This document shows, one piece after another, positions 1 through 8,441 of a stretch of 64,000 bases of DNA (position 1 is its first letter; each line of letters opens with the position of its first letter). This stretch comes from Obscuribacter phosphatis_A (GTDB lineage Bacteria > Cyanobacteriota > Vampirovibrionia > Obscuribacterales > Obscuribacteraceae). The notes under the pieces were generated by a model, which saw only the letters and a program-made list of their open reading frames with translations, was not told the origin of the DNA and made no database searches. The position numbers and the translations under genes were made by a program. The stretch is taken from positions 124,001 to 188,000 of the forward strand of contig JAFLCK010000003.1 of NCBI GenBank assembly GCA_017303615.1, in the 5' to 3' direction.

Positions 1-13
1 GCAATTAAGGTAA

Positions 14-55
14 GCAAAAGAAAAGGACCGGCAAATGCCGGTCCTTTTCTTTTGC
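14..55. terminator. Rho-independent terminator, probably bidirectional
   Basis: A perfect inverted repeat has arms GCAAAAGAAAAGGACCGGCA and its complement around a 2-base loop. The A-rich start and T-rich end would work on both strands. It lies just past the stop of the minus-strand ahcY gene and probably also ends a plus-strand gene left of the window. Confidence 0.85.
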
Positions 56-81
56 AACCTAGCCGATCTTAAGTACCGATC

Positions 82-1356
82 TTATGTACCGGTCTTCCAA
101 GAATTCATATATTCAGTCATCTCAGATGTCAGCTTATCGATAGCTATTCCCATCGACTTTAGCTTGAGCGAGGCAATCTCATGATCAACTTCAGCCGGCA
201 AGGTATAGACCTTGTGCTCAAGCTTACCCTTGTGCTTGACAAGATACTCAAGCGCCAAAGCTTGGTTGGCAAAGCTCATATCCATAACTGAAGCCGGGTG
301 ACCTTCAGCACAAGAGAGATTAACCAAGCGCCCTTGGGCCAGCACATAAATGCGATGTCCGTTCTTCAGTTCAAATTCTTCCATGAGCGGACGGACTTCT
401 TTACGATGCTTAGCCATCTTCTCAAGGGCGGTGAGATTGAGTTCGAGGTCGAAGTGACCAGAGTTACAAACAATGGCACCGTCTTTCATTCTTTCAAAAT
501 GAGCTTTGTCTATGACATGACGATTGCCAGTCACTGTAATGAACAAGTCTCCAAGCGATGCAGCCTCGTCGATGGGCATCACTCTGAAGCCATCCATAAC
601 CGCTTCAATGGCCTTAATGGAATCAACTTCGGTAACTATGACATTGGCGCCCAAGCCCCTGGCTCTCATAGCGGTGCCTTTGCCGCACCAACCATAGCCA
701 AGTACGACGACAGTGCGACCGGCGACCAATCTATTGGTGGCGCGGATAATACCATCTAGAGTAGATTGACCGGTACCATAACGATTATCGAACATATGCT
801 TGGTCTGAGCATCGTTAACAGCCATAGCAGGGAATTTAAGAGCGTTATCACGCTCCATAGCCTTCAGGCGAGTGATACCAGTAGTGGTTTCTTCAGTGGT
901 ACCGATAATTTCTGAAACTTGAGCCTGACGCTCTTGCAAGAGTGTGGCAACCAAGTCGGAACCGTCATCGATAACGAGATGCGGTTTGTGATCAAGGGCA
1001 ATATTGATATGTCTATGATAGGTGGGTATGTCCTCACCCTTTATGGCATAAACCGACATGCCCAAGTCTTTCACCAAAGAGGCGGCAACATCATCTTGGG
1101 TAGACAAAGGATTAGAAGCAATCAATACGCAGTCGGCGCCGCCGGCCACCAGAGCCTTGGCCAAATTAGCAGTTTCGCTGGTTACGTGGGCGCAAACAGA
1201 AACTCTAAGACCCTTGAAGGGCTTCTCCTTTTCAAACCGAGCGGTAATCATGCCGAGAACAGGCATATCGGCCGAAGCCCAATCGATACGCTGCTTGCCC
1301 AAGCCAGCCAGTTCAATATCCTTAATTTCCGAAGCCATGGCAGTTCTATTACTCAC
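82..1356 (-). CDS. ahcY: Adenosylhomocysteinase (S-adenosyl-L-homocysteine hydrolase)
   Basis: This cytosolic enzyme reversibly splits S-adenosylhomocysteine into adenosine and homocysteine, removing the inhibitory product of methyltransferases. The 424-residue product has the NAD-binding GYGWCGKG glycine motif at residues 220-227, the conserved EETTTG stretch near 155-160, and YGTGQST before the NAD domain. It lacks the roughly 40-residue insertion of many bacterial forms. It ends in NSWKTGT instead of the YRY-type tail, as in short archaeal and cyanobacterial forms. I chose the GTG at 1354-1356 because an AGGGGG ribosome-binding site lies just upstream and the product then begins like family members. 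An ATG six codons further in is possible. The gene stands alone and ends at the terminator at 14-55. I saw no convincing SAH riboswitch in the leader. Confidence 0.95.
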   Translation of the reverse strand: MSNRTAMASEIKDIELAGLGKQRIDWASADMPVLGMITARFEKEKPFKGLRVSVCAHVTSETANLAKALVAGGADCVLIASNPLSTQDDVAASLVKDLGMSVYAIKGEDIPTYHRHINIALDHKPHLVIDDGSDLVATLLQERQAQVSEIIGTTEETTTGITRLKAMERDNALKFPAMAVNDAQTKHMFDNRYGTGQSTLDGIIRATNRLVAGRTVVVLGYGWCGKGTAMRARGLGANVIVTEVDSIKAIEAVMDGFRVMPIDEAASLGDLFITVTGNRHVIDKAHFERMKDGAIVCNSGHFDLELNLTALEKMAKHRKEVRPLMEEFELKNGHRIYVLAQGRLVNLSCAEGHPASVMDMSFANQALALEYLVKHKGKLEHKVYTLPAEVDHEIASLKLKSMGIAIDKLTSEMTEYMNSWKTGT

Positions 1357-1575
1357 CTGAATCCCCCTCTGGAAAGCACGCTCCAAAACGTAAAGTTTTA
1401 TGGTAGCAGCAACTTTCCAATAGCCTGAATAACTTAGGTTTTCCTCAATGGTTCAAGATGGGAAGGGTAAGCGAATGAGCTCGACTTATATGGGTCTAAC
1501 CCTTGACACGCTTAGGATTTCGTTTTCAAGGGAATTATGGACTTAGAGAAGCAGCCCTAGATCAGGTAGCCAGCC

Positions 1576-2193
1576 ATGTCCGGTCGTAAAATTGCCAAAG
1601 CGCCTAAATCAGCTCTCATAAACATCGTGACAGCAGCCCTTTATATGGGTATGTGCCTGGCTCTGATTTCGATTGCGCCGGCTGAAGCGGTGGTTCTCAA
1701 CGGTCAGTTGGAAGAAGTGGAAGTGGCAGATGAAAACGCCTCGCCTGGAGTGCAACCGGGCGCCCTCATTCCCAATACCTTCCCCACCCATTACGCCGGC
1801 AAGTGGGTCTGCGAGACGACAATCACCGAATCTTCAGTACCGACTGTACTGCCCGGCACTAAAGTGCAGTCAGAGGTGCATTTCATTCCCACTGCCGACG
1901 GACGCATCGAAATGCGCCATTATCAGCCGGGCTGGGTGAGAAATAAATGCCTGACTGTAAGCTTTAACGGCAATGAAGCTAAAGCCGACACTACTTCCTA
2001 TTATTTCGGCGAGAAAGTGCAGGGCGCCTGGGCTGCCCGCACCCGTGACCAATATCTGCAAGAAACCGATGACCTAATAAAAGCTAAGAGTTATGTGGAC
2101 CAATATATAAATGGGCAATATGTCGGCCGCTACAGAACCATATCAGTCTTGCGCAGAGTAGCAGAAGATAATCGCAGCGTAGCTAGCAAATAG
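1576..2193 (+). CDS. Secreted protein of unknown function
   Basis: The 205-residue product has a basic N-terminus, a hydrophobic segment at about residues 13-35 and an Ala-x-Ala-like end (APAEAVV), which looks like a Sec signal peptide. The mature part begins around residue 36 with an acidic stretch. It then has a compact beta-rich region with W and Y residues (AGKWVCETTITE, YQPGWVRNKC, YYFGEKVQGAW) that loosely recalls small cyanobacterial periplasmic proteins, but I do not recognise the family. Two cysteines, in WVCET and NKCLT, could form a disulfide. The gene is monocistronic, and its stop codon lies inside the stem of the downstream terminator. Its function is unknown. Confidence 0.7.
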   Translation: MSGRKIAKAPKSALINIVTAALYMGMCLALISIAPAEAVVLNGQLEEVEVADENASPGVQPGALIPNTFPTHYAGKWVCETTITESSVPTVLPGTKVQSEVHFIPTADGRIEMRHYQPGWVRNKCLTVSFNGNEAKADTTSYYFGEKVQGAWAARTRDQYLQETDDLIKAKSYVDQYINGQYVGRYRTISVLRRVAEDNRSVASK

Positions 2194-2224
2194 AGAGGAG
2201 AGGTCGCCCTCTCCTCTCTATTTA
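2191..2224. terminator. Bidirectional terminator between convergent genes
   Basis: The arms TAGAGAGGAGAGG and CCTCTCCTCTCTA pair around a short loop, followed by TTTAT. The TAG stop of the upstream gene forms the start of the stem. It separates the secreted-protein gene from eno. Confidence 0.75.
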
Positions 2225-2267
2225 TATTGCCTTTTATCGACTCGACCTGATTTTTGGTCTACATGAT

Positions 2268-3584
2268 TTATTTGCCGGCACAAGCCATTTGCTTGGCAGA
2301 GGCGCGATTCTGAGCAAATGATTTTTCAGCTCTGAAGCGGGCTTGATTGCCGAGTACATGTTCTATGCGCAGCAACTGATTGTACTTAGCAGTGCGCTCC
2401 GAACGACACGGTGCACCGGTCTTGATCTGGCCGGTACCTAATGCCACAGCCAAATCGGCAATGGTGGCGTCTTCGGTCTCGCCCGATCTGTGGGAAAGCA
2501 CGCTGCCGTAGCCATTCTCTCTAGCCAAACTTACGGCTTCGATGGTTTCAGTTAAAGTACCAATCTGATTTGGCTTGATCAAAATGGCATTACCGACACC
2601 AAGTTCGATACCACGCTGAAGTCTCTTGGTATTGGTGACGAAAAGATCATCGCCAACCAATTGGCACTTAGCACCAATGGCATCGGTGAGTTCTTTCCAG
2701 CCATCCCAGTCGTCTTCAGCCAAACCGTCTTCGATAGAAACGATGGGGAAGTTGTTGACCATATTCTCATACACTTTCACCATCTCTTTACTGGAAAGAG
2801 ATTTGTTTTCTGTAGCGAGTACATATTTACCCGACTGATAAAACTCGGTGGAAGCAGGGTCAAGTGCTAGGGCAATCTGCGAACCAGGCTTGAGATGAGC
2901 CTTCTCGATGGCTTCCATGATTAGCTCGAGAGCCGCTTCATTGGTTTTCAAAGAAGGAGCGAAGCCGCCTTCGTCACCAACCCCGGTGCCAAGACCCTTC
3001 TTATGAAGCACTGCCTTTAGTGCCTGATAAATCTCAGCACCCCAACGCAGGCATTCCGAAAAGCTGGATGCACCCAAAGGAACAATCATGAATTCCTGAA
3101 AGTCGACGCCGTCTTGGGCATGCTTTCCGCCGTTGAGAATATTCATCATCGGTACAGGAAGAATATTGGCATTAACACCGCCTACATATCTAAAAAGCGG
3201 CATTCCGAGCGCTTCTGCGGCAGCCTTTGCAACAGCAAGACTGACACCAAGGGTGGCATTAGCACCAAGTTTCGATTTATTATCAGTACCATCGAGATCG
3301 AGCAAAGCCTGGTCGATGGCCACTTGCTCTACGGCATCCATACCAATCAAATGTTCGGCAATCACATCATGTATATTTTCGATAGCCTTGAGAACGCCTT
3401 TACCGTGATAGCGCTTCTCGTCTTTATCGCGCAGTTCCACGGCTTCAAAGCTGCCGGTAGAAGCGCCCGATGGAACCGCAGCTCGGCCCATGGCACCACT
3501 GGTGAGGGCAACTGTAACTTCTACTGTCGGATTCCCGCGTGAATCCAGGATTTCCATCGCCGATATTTCTTCAATATGCGTCAT
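2268..3584 (-). CDS. eno: Enolase
   Basis: This enzyme converts 2-phosphoglycerate to phosphoenolpyruvate in glycolysis and gluconeogenesis. The 438-residue product carries the full family set: PSGASTG near 40, the catalytic Glu in GDEGGFAP (E205), Mg ligands D242 (ALALDPA), E285 (SIEDGL) and D312 (VGDDLF), the catalytic Lys in LIKPNQIGT (K337) and the loop SHRSGETED. I chose the ATG at 3582-3584, giving MTHIEEISAMEIL, because AGGAG lies about 10 bases upstream and family members start there. An upstream non-ATG start would add nine residues. The last 25 or so residues (FAQNRASAKQMACAGK) are unusually extended. It is divergent from the zinc-ribbon gene across a hairpin-rich spacer. Confidence 0.96.
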   Translation of the reverse strand: MTHIEEISAMEILDSRGNPTVEVTVALTSGAMGRAAVPSGASTGSFEAVELRDKDEKRYHGKGVLKAIENIHDVIAEHLIGMDAVEQVAIDQALLDLDGTDNKSKLGANATLGVSLAVAKAAAEALGMPLFRYVGGVNANILPVPMMNILNGGKHAQDGVDFQEFMIVPLGASSFSECLRWGAEIYQALKAVLHKKGLGTGVGDEGGFAPSLKTNEAALELIMEAIEKAHLKPGSQIALALDPASTEFYQSGKYVLATENKSLSSKEMVKVYENMVNNFPIVSIEDGLAEDDWDGWKELTDAIGAKCQLVGDDLFVTNTKRLQRGIELGVGNAILIKPNQIGTLTETIEAVSLARENGYGSVLSHRSGETEDATIADLAVALGTGQIKTGAPCRSERTAKYNQLLRIEHVLGNQARFRAEKSFAQNRASAKQMACAGK

Positions 3585-3875
3585 TATCTTTGCGCTCCTG
3601 TTTGCAGACAAAATTTATTTTTTAGAGAGTTGGCTCAGAGAGCCGCCGTAGAGCGATCTCGCCGGCGTTTTGTAAATCGGTGTCTGCATTTATCAAAGAA
3701 AGTTTCTCCGAAATGCAAAATTTCACTGCTGCGATTTACAAAGGTTCAAGTATAATCCTTTCACTGGATTTCTAATTTAGATGCACCAGGAAAGATCATC
3801 TTTCAGGTCATAAAACTAAGAAAACGTAGTCTTCACTAAATCGTTCCTTTCGGAACCTAGAATTGGCGGAATAAA
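3585..3875. other. Hairpin-rich divergent intergenic region
   Basis: No gene is seen in these roughly 290 bases between eno and the zinc-ribbon gene. They hold an 11-bp inverted repeat (TTTGTAAATCG at 3669-3679, CGATTTACAAA at 3732-3742) enclosing a second repeat (TGCATTT at 3685-3691, AAATGCA at 3711-3717). Further on come a plus-strand TATAAT and two short hairpins in the presumed leader, GAAAGAT/ATCTTTC and GTTCC/GGAAC (about 3842-3855). Confidence 0.7.
3751..3756 (+). promoter_or_regulatory. Candidate -10 box for the zinc-ribbon gene
   Basis: A perfect TATAAT lies about 120 bases before the ATG at 3876. No good -35 sits 16-18 bases upstream. The place is taken by the right arm of the 11-bp inverted repeat, which fits a site controlled by an activator or repressor. 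The transcript leader would be about 110 bases and contain two small hairpins. Confidence 0.45.
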
Positions 3876-4247
3876 ATGGGCAACCTGCATGGTGGCAGTT
3901 TCCAGGCGATCCAGGAATACTTCCAACAGAAAGAATGCCGCTTTTGTTCAAATTCCTTTAAGCCTGACGGCATCCAGCTTTTGCGCGAAGAACCGGGTGT
4001 TTTGGTAGTCAGAGTTACTTGCAGCACTTGCGGACACCCACTCGGTGTGGCCATCGTAGGCACAACGCCTAAAGCTCAAGTAAAGCCGGCCCAAAGCCAT
4101 CCGCGTGATTGGACGAAGCGAGATAAAGACCGCTTGGTGGGGCTACCGCCCATCACTTATGACGATGTCTTAAATGCCCATCAGTTCTTTAAGAGCCTGG
4201 ACACCGACTGGCACAAACACCTGCCAAAAGTCGGAAAAGCCAGCTAG
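3876..4247 (+). CDS. Small zinc-ribbon protein of unknown function
   Basis: The 123-residue product has two CxxC pairs (C21/C24 in CRFC and C49/C52 in CSTC), spaced like a treble-clef or zinc-ribbon fold around a short beta region (GVLVVRVTCSTCG). The C-terminal half is basic then helical (ITYDDVLNAHQFFKSLDTDW) and may be an interaction segment. There is no signal peptide, so it is probably cytosolic. Zinc binding is inferred from spacing only, and a nucleic-acid or protein-binding role would be typical. It is followed by its own terminator, so it is probably monocistronic. Confidence 0.75.
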   Translation: MGNLHGGSFQAIQEYFQQKECRFCSNSFKPDGIQLLREEPGVLVVRVTCSTCGHPLGVAIVGTTPKAQVKPAQSHPRDWTKRDKDRLVGLPPITYDDVLNAHQFFKSLDTDWHKHLPKVGKAS

Positions 4248-4276
4248 AAGACAAGAAGCAAATTCAAAAGCTCGAG

Positions 4277-4301
4277 AAAGAACCGGAAACGGTTCTTTTT
4301 T
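4277..4301 (+). terminator. Rho-independent terminator
   Basis: The stem AAAGAACCG/CGGTTCTTT has a GAAA tetraloop and is followed by a T run. It lies 30 bases after the stop of the zinc-ribbon gene. Confidence 0.85.
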
Positions 4302-4379
4302 GTTTAGAACAAAGTAATATCGACCCCTGACAGCCTCCGTACCGCTAATGCCGAAACAGTCAGGGCTTATGATTTAAGC

Positions 4380-6038
4380 ATGTTCAACACCGAAACCAGA
4401 TTAGCCCCCAAAATTAGCAAGAACCAGACCCCCTCTCTGCAGGTAGCCTGGTACTTCCCCAACACCTATGAAATAGGCATGTCTGGGCTGGGCTACCAGC
4501 TTGTTTGGTGGCTTATGGAACAAGACCCGGAGATCAATGTTAGGCGTTGCTTCCTCGATATAAAAGAGCCAGGAAGAGCCGCCAGCGACCTTATCGGCTT
4601 TACTGTCTCGTGGGAACTGGATTTCGCCAACATCATCCGACTACTCAAAGAAGAGGGTATTCCGCTCAGCCGAAAAGAGCGGCTTGAGCTCGCCCAAAGC
4701 GGAGTGGAATTGCCGATAATCTTCGGCGGTGGACCCGTCCTTACGGCTAATCCAGAACCTTTCCATGATTTATTCGACGTCATATTGCTGGGAGACGCGG
4801 AAACTTCCGTGCCATCACTGGTAGAGTCATTGAAAGAGTCTAAGAGAAGTGGACTGAGCCTTATTGATAGCGATGAGATACTAAATAGACTGGCAAAGAT
4901 ACCTGGTCTCTACGTGCCTAGTCGCTATATTGTCAGCTATGACAAGGGTAGCGGCGATAAGAGGTCAGACTTTGCAACCATAAAATCTATTGATCCGATA
5001 GATTCCTCAATACCACCAGTGGTGCAAAGACAAAACTTTTCGCCGCCAAAAGAGTATGCAGTACATACGCAGATATTAAGTAGTGCCACCACCTGGAGTG
5101 ACCGGTTCCTCATTGAGGTTGTGCGCTCTTGCCCCCAGGAATGCCGTTTTTGCCTAGCCAGTTATCTGACCCGCCCCTTTCGCGCCACCGATGTAGATAC
5201 GATGATGCAAGCCATCGAAGAGGCGCTGCAAGTGACCAATAAAATAGGACTGCTTGGCCCCTCGGTGACCGAGCATCCTCTTTTTGATAAATTAGCAGCC
5301 CGTCTAAAAGATAGGCATGAGATAGATCTTTCAATCGCATCAGTGCGGGCTGATAGTCTCAATGACGAAGTCTTAGCAGTGCTCAGAGGACTGGGACAGA
5401 AAAGTCTAACTATAGCTATCGAATCTGGCTCGGAAAGACTAAGAGGCATAATGAAGAAGAATCTGAGCACCGAAGAAATAGAAGCAGCAGTAGCCAAAAT
5501 CGAGAAAGCCGGTTTTGAAGGAATCAAGTTTTACGGCATAGCCGGTTTGCCCTTTGAAGTACAAGAAGACCTTGATGAAACGATAAAGCTGATGCAAAAG
5601 CTCAAGAAAGCGCACAAAAGAATGCGCTTTGTCTTCGGTGTTTCGTCCTTTGTGCCCAAAGCCCAGACTCCCTTTCAATGGTACGGACGTGACCGCGCCG
5701 CCGGCAAGAAGCTGGAATACCTGCGCAAAAATCTCGCCAAACTTGGCATCGAAGTAAGGCCGGAAAGTCATAATTGGAGCGATATCCAAGCCCTCATTTC
5801 CAGGGGAGATCGGAGACTTTCGCAAGTCATCAAGGAAGTCTCCACCGAAGGCGAGAACCTGGGCGCCTGGAAAAGAGTGCTGCGCAACCTACCAGAAGAC
5901 ATCCCGGATCTTGACTTCTACGCCTTTCGCGAGATCCCCAAGGATGAATTATTACCCTGGTCTCATCTAACTGAAAAGAGCAAAGCCGACAATCTGCTGC
6001 GCCAAGCCGGCGAGGCCGAGAAGCTTAGCCTTGATTAG
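4380..6038 (+). CDS. B12-binding-like domain radical SAM protein
   Basis: The 552-residue product has an N-terminal Rossmann-like region typical of cobalamin-binding domains (GMSGLGYQLVWWL, IFGGGPV, LLGDAE at about 35-150), though I see no DxHxxG cobalamin motif. The radical SAM core follows, with the 4Fe-4S motif CPQECRFC (C251, C255, C258), the GLGQKSLTIAIESGSERLR region and GLPFEVQEDLDET. It resembles the uncharacterised TIGR03960-like group related to methylthiotransferases, but is shorter than the fused forms because it lacks a DUF2344-type C-terminus. The substrate is unknown. It would act in the cytosol by reductive cleavage of SAM. The ribosome-binding site before ATG 4380 is weak. 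Sure of superfamily, unsure of subfamily. Confidence 0.85.
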   Translation: MFNTETRLAPKISKNQTPSLQVAWYFPNTYEIGMSGLGYQLVWWLMEQDPEINVRRCFLDIKEPGRAASDLIGFTVSWELDFANIIRLLKEEGIPLSRKERLELAQSGVELPIIFGGGPVLTANPEPFHDLFDVILLGDAETSVPSLVESLKESKRSGLSLIDSDEILNRLAKIPGLYVPSRYIVSYDKGSGDKRSDFATIKSIDPIDSSIPPVVQRQNFSPPKEYAVHTQILSSATTWSDRFLIEVVRSCPQECRFCLASYLTRPFRATDVDTMMQAIEEALQVTNKIGLLGPSVTEHPLFDKLAARLKDRHEIDLSIASVRADSLNDEVLAVLRGLGQKSLTIAIESGSERLRGIMKKNLSTEEIEAAVAKIEKAGFEGIKFYGIAGLPFEVQEDLDETIKLMQKLKKAHKRMRFVFGVSSFVPKAQTPFQWYGRDRAAGKKLEYLRKNLAKLGIEVRPESHNWSDIQALISRGDRRLSQVIKEVSTEGENLGAWKRVLRNLPEDIPDLDFYAFREIPKDELLPWSHLTEKSKADNLLRQAGEAEKLSLD

Positions 6039-6104
6039 TCTAAAGTTTTATCCCGCTTAAGCTGTCAAAAGGCTAAACTGAAATTGTAAGGGTTGGGGGT
6101 AACG

Positions 6105-7085
6105 ATGCAAAGCGGTGAATTAAGCTCGTCTATAAAGGCGAAAATTACAGAACTGACTGCACCTATAAAAGATGATCTTCTCTCTGGAGCGGCCGAAATA
6201 GCCTTACGCGCTATCACCGTCTATCAAACAGCCCTGAAGATTCAAGACGATGCAAGCCTCAATCTGAGCGCAAGCGAAAGAGACGATGGCGATCTGCTCA
6301 AAGAAATCATTGCCCAGACAGCCTCAGCTCTGATAGATGTACAACCGGCCATGGCGCCTCTCACCTCCATGGGCAATATCGTTTTGCAGGCGATTGATCT
6401 AGAACAAAGCAAAGAAGCCATTATTGAAAAAGCCAATCAGGCCTTGACTAGATTTGAAAGCACCCTTTGCGCCTCAGCAGCCACTATCGCCGATATCGCC
6501 TATGACCTGATAGATCCGGGCGAGCTTATCTTTGCTTATTCATTCAGCTCTACTGTTGTAAGTTGCCTATTAAATGCCCGCGCTAGAGGGCGCTACTTTA
6601 GAGTAGTTTGCACCGAAGCCAGACCCTCGATGGAAGGAAGAAAACTTGCATCCAGACTGACTTCAGGCGGCATAGAAGTTATTCACACATTCGATAGTGC
6701 TCTGGGCTTGGTACTAGGCAACTGCTCCGCCGCCTTTATGGGCGTCGATTGCATCACCAGGGCTGGTGTCGTCAACAAAGTCGGCTCTTGGATGTTGGCA
6801 GTGGCCTGCCGCGAATTGAAAGTTCCTCTTTATGCTCTTTCGGGCACTGAAAAGTTCATTTCAGACGATCGTATGTTCGACTTTGAAAAGCACGAAAGAC
6901 CAGGCAGCGAAGTTTGGGAAGGCGCCCCCAAAGGCGTAGCCGTGCTCAATCATCAGTTCGATCTAGTACCTTTCGAACTGCTCACCGGGCTAGTGACTGA
7001 AAATGGCATTCTCAAAGAGAAAGACTTAGATCCTTATTTCTCTGATTCTAATGCCGGCGTGCACAAAGCCCTCAAACTATCCTAG
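6105..7085 (+). CDS. eIF-2B alpha/beta/delta-family protein (sugar-phosphate isomerase-like)
   Basis: The 326-residue product belongs to the initiation-factor-2B fold family. In bacteria this family contains methylthioribose-1-phosphate and ribose-1,5-bisphosphate isomerases. The N-terminal half is helical. The C-terminal half has the signature blocks EARPSMEGRKLASRL, GVDCITRAGVVNKVGSW and VPLYALSGTEKF. The stretch around D in GVDCI and the NK pair in VVNKVGS matches the substrate-binding core. I chose ATG 6105 because GGGGGT lies just upstream. It is not clearly a mtnA orthologue, so the substrate stays open. It sits alone between the radical SAM gene and a convergent dehydrogenase gene. Confidence 0.75.
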   Translation: MQSGELSSSIKAKITELTAPIKDDLLSGAAEIALRAITVYQTALKIQDDASLNLSASERDDGDLLKEIIAQTASALIDVQPAMAPLTSMGNIVLQAIDLEQSKEAIIEKANQALTRFESTLCASAATIADIAYDLIDPGELIFAYSFSSTVVSCLLNARARGRYFRVVCTEARPSMEGRKLASRLTSGGIEVIHTFDSALGLVLGNCSAAFMGVDCITRAGVVNKVGSWMLAVACRELKVPLYALSGTEKFISDDRMFDFEKHERPGSEVWEGAPKGVAVLNHQFDLVPFELLTGLVTENGILKEKDLDPYFSDSNAGVHKALKLS

Positions 7086-7086
7086 T

Positions 7087-8379
7087 TTAAGGATAGAGTC
7101 CTCTCAGTTTGCGGGCTTCGACAATGCGTTCTACAGCAATCGACATAGCCGACATGCGCAACGATAGCTGTTTGTCTTTGGCTCTGTCAAAAACACGTGT
7201 ACAGACGTTGTTGACCAAACCTTCCAGTCGGCTATAGACCTCTTCTTCGGTCCAAAAGAGACGCATCAAGCCTTGCACCCATTCGAAGTAGCCCACAGTG
7301 ACGCCGGCGGCATTAGCCAGAATGTCGGGGACAACCACTACACCTTTAGAGTCGAGCACATCGTCGGCGTTAGGGGTAGTCGGGCTGTTGGCGCCTTCGA
7401 CAACCACCTTACACTTGAGCCTATCGGCATTACCGGCATGCAACTGGTTTGATACCGCGCATGGTGCAAGAATATGACATTCCAACTCCAGCAATTCTTC
7501 GTTTGTCACTTTATCGGCAGAGGGAAACTCATACATATTGCCGTTCTTATCGATATGAGCCATAAGAGCATCGATATCGAGACCTTTGGCATTATGCAGA
7601 CCGCCATGGGCATCAGAAACACCAATCACCTTGAAACCAGCTTTAGATAAATTGCGAGCCACGGCTGAGCCTACATGCCCAAGCCCTTGAATAACCACAG
7701 TCGGTTCACCGGTCAAACCGGCATATTCAGCAGCCCTGCGGGCAGCCAGTGCCACACCATAACCAGTAGATTGCAAGACACCTAGCGAACCGCCGATTGA
7801 CTGCGGCTTGCCTGTGACAACAGAAGGCACTGTATAACCACGGTTGACCGAATAGGTGTCCATCATCCAGGCCATGGTCTGCTCGTCGGTATTGAGATCT
7901 GGCCCGGCGATATCTTGGCTGGGACCAATAAGCTCCAAAATCTCAGATGTATAGCGGCGGGTGATTCTCTCCAATTCTCTTTGCGAAAGTTGATTGGGGT
8001 CCATACGAATGCCGCCGTGGGCTCCGCCAAAAGGCAGATTCATCAAAGAACACTTCCAGGTCATGAGCATGGCCATTGATGCCACCTCGCCCAAAGTGAC
8101 GTCGTTGTGATAACGCACGCCGCCTTTGCCGGGTCCGAGCGCCAGGTCGTGCTGCACCCGATAACCCATAAAGGTCCGCACACTGCCGTCATCCATTCTG
8201 GCAGGCACCACTACCGAAAGAGACCTCTTGGGATGGCGCATCGGTTCGAGAGTATTCGAATCGAGCTTGAGAATCTCAGCCGCCTTGTCAAGCCTTTTCT
8301 GGGCGTTGAGAAAGTCGGGAGTTTCCCATTCGTTCGCCACAGCACTACCAAATCCTTTGCTGTCGGTGGCAGTTCCCAT
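7087..8379 (-). CDS. Glu/Leu/Phe/Val dehydrogenase family protein with altered catalytic site
   Basis: By family, this enzyme interconverts glutamate and 2-oxoglutarate with NAD(P) and ammonia. The 430-residue length and domains are complete: the substrate-binding N-half, then the nucleotide-binding domain with GLGHVGSAV at 232-240. Compared from memory with Clostridium symbiosum GDH, K85 (for K89), K109 (for K113) and D161 (for D165) are kept. The catalytic Lys of PFGGAKGG is His121 (codon CAC, bases 8017-8019), and the Ser of VSYFEW is Gly363. GGSLGR is GGSLGV. It may be a regulatory paralogue or have another substrate. I chose ATG 8377-8379 because GGAGGT lies just upstream. It follows ftcD by 62 bases, which would fit histidine-to-glutamate breakdown. 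Confidence 0.88.
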   Translation of the reverse strand: MGTATDSKGFGSAVANEWETPDFLNAQKRLDKAAEILKLDSNTLEPMRHPKRSLSVVVPARMDDGSVRTFMGYRVQHDLALGPGKGGVRYHNDVTLGEVASMAMLMTWKCSLMNLPFGGAHGGIRMDPNQLSQRELERITRRYTSEILELIGPSQDIAGPDLNTDEQTMAWMMDTYSVNRGYTVPSVVTGKPQSIGGSLGVLQSTGYGVALAARRAAEYAGLTGEPTVVIQGLGHVGSAVARNLSKAGFKVIGVSDAHGGLHNAKGLDIDALMAHIDKNGNMYEFPSADKVTNEELLELECHILAPCAVSNQLHAGNADRLKCKVVVEGANSPTTPNADDVLDSKGVVVVPDILANAAGVTVGYFEWVQGLMRLFWTEEEVYSRLEGLVNNVCTRVFDRAKDKQLSLRMSAMSIAVERIVEARKLRGLYP

Positions 8380-8441
8380 GTAACCTCCAAAATGTCTCTT
8401 GCTAATGAGTAGAGATTGTAACTGTTTATTGCCTGTTTTTA

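Noticed and set aside
919..1428. Open frame of 169 codons on the plus strand
   Set aside because: It lies antisense to ahcY, whose motifs and length are certain, and its product has no recognisable domain.
1357..1575. Possible SAH riboswitch upstream of ahcY
   Set aside because: I could not form the expected pseudoknot or find the conserved core in the leader; it is too short for a confident call.
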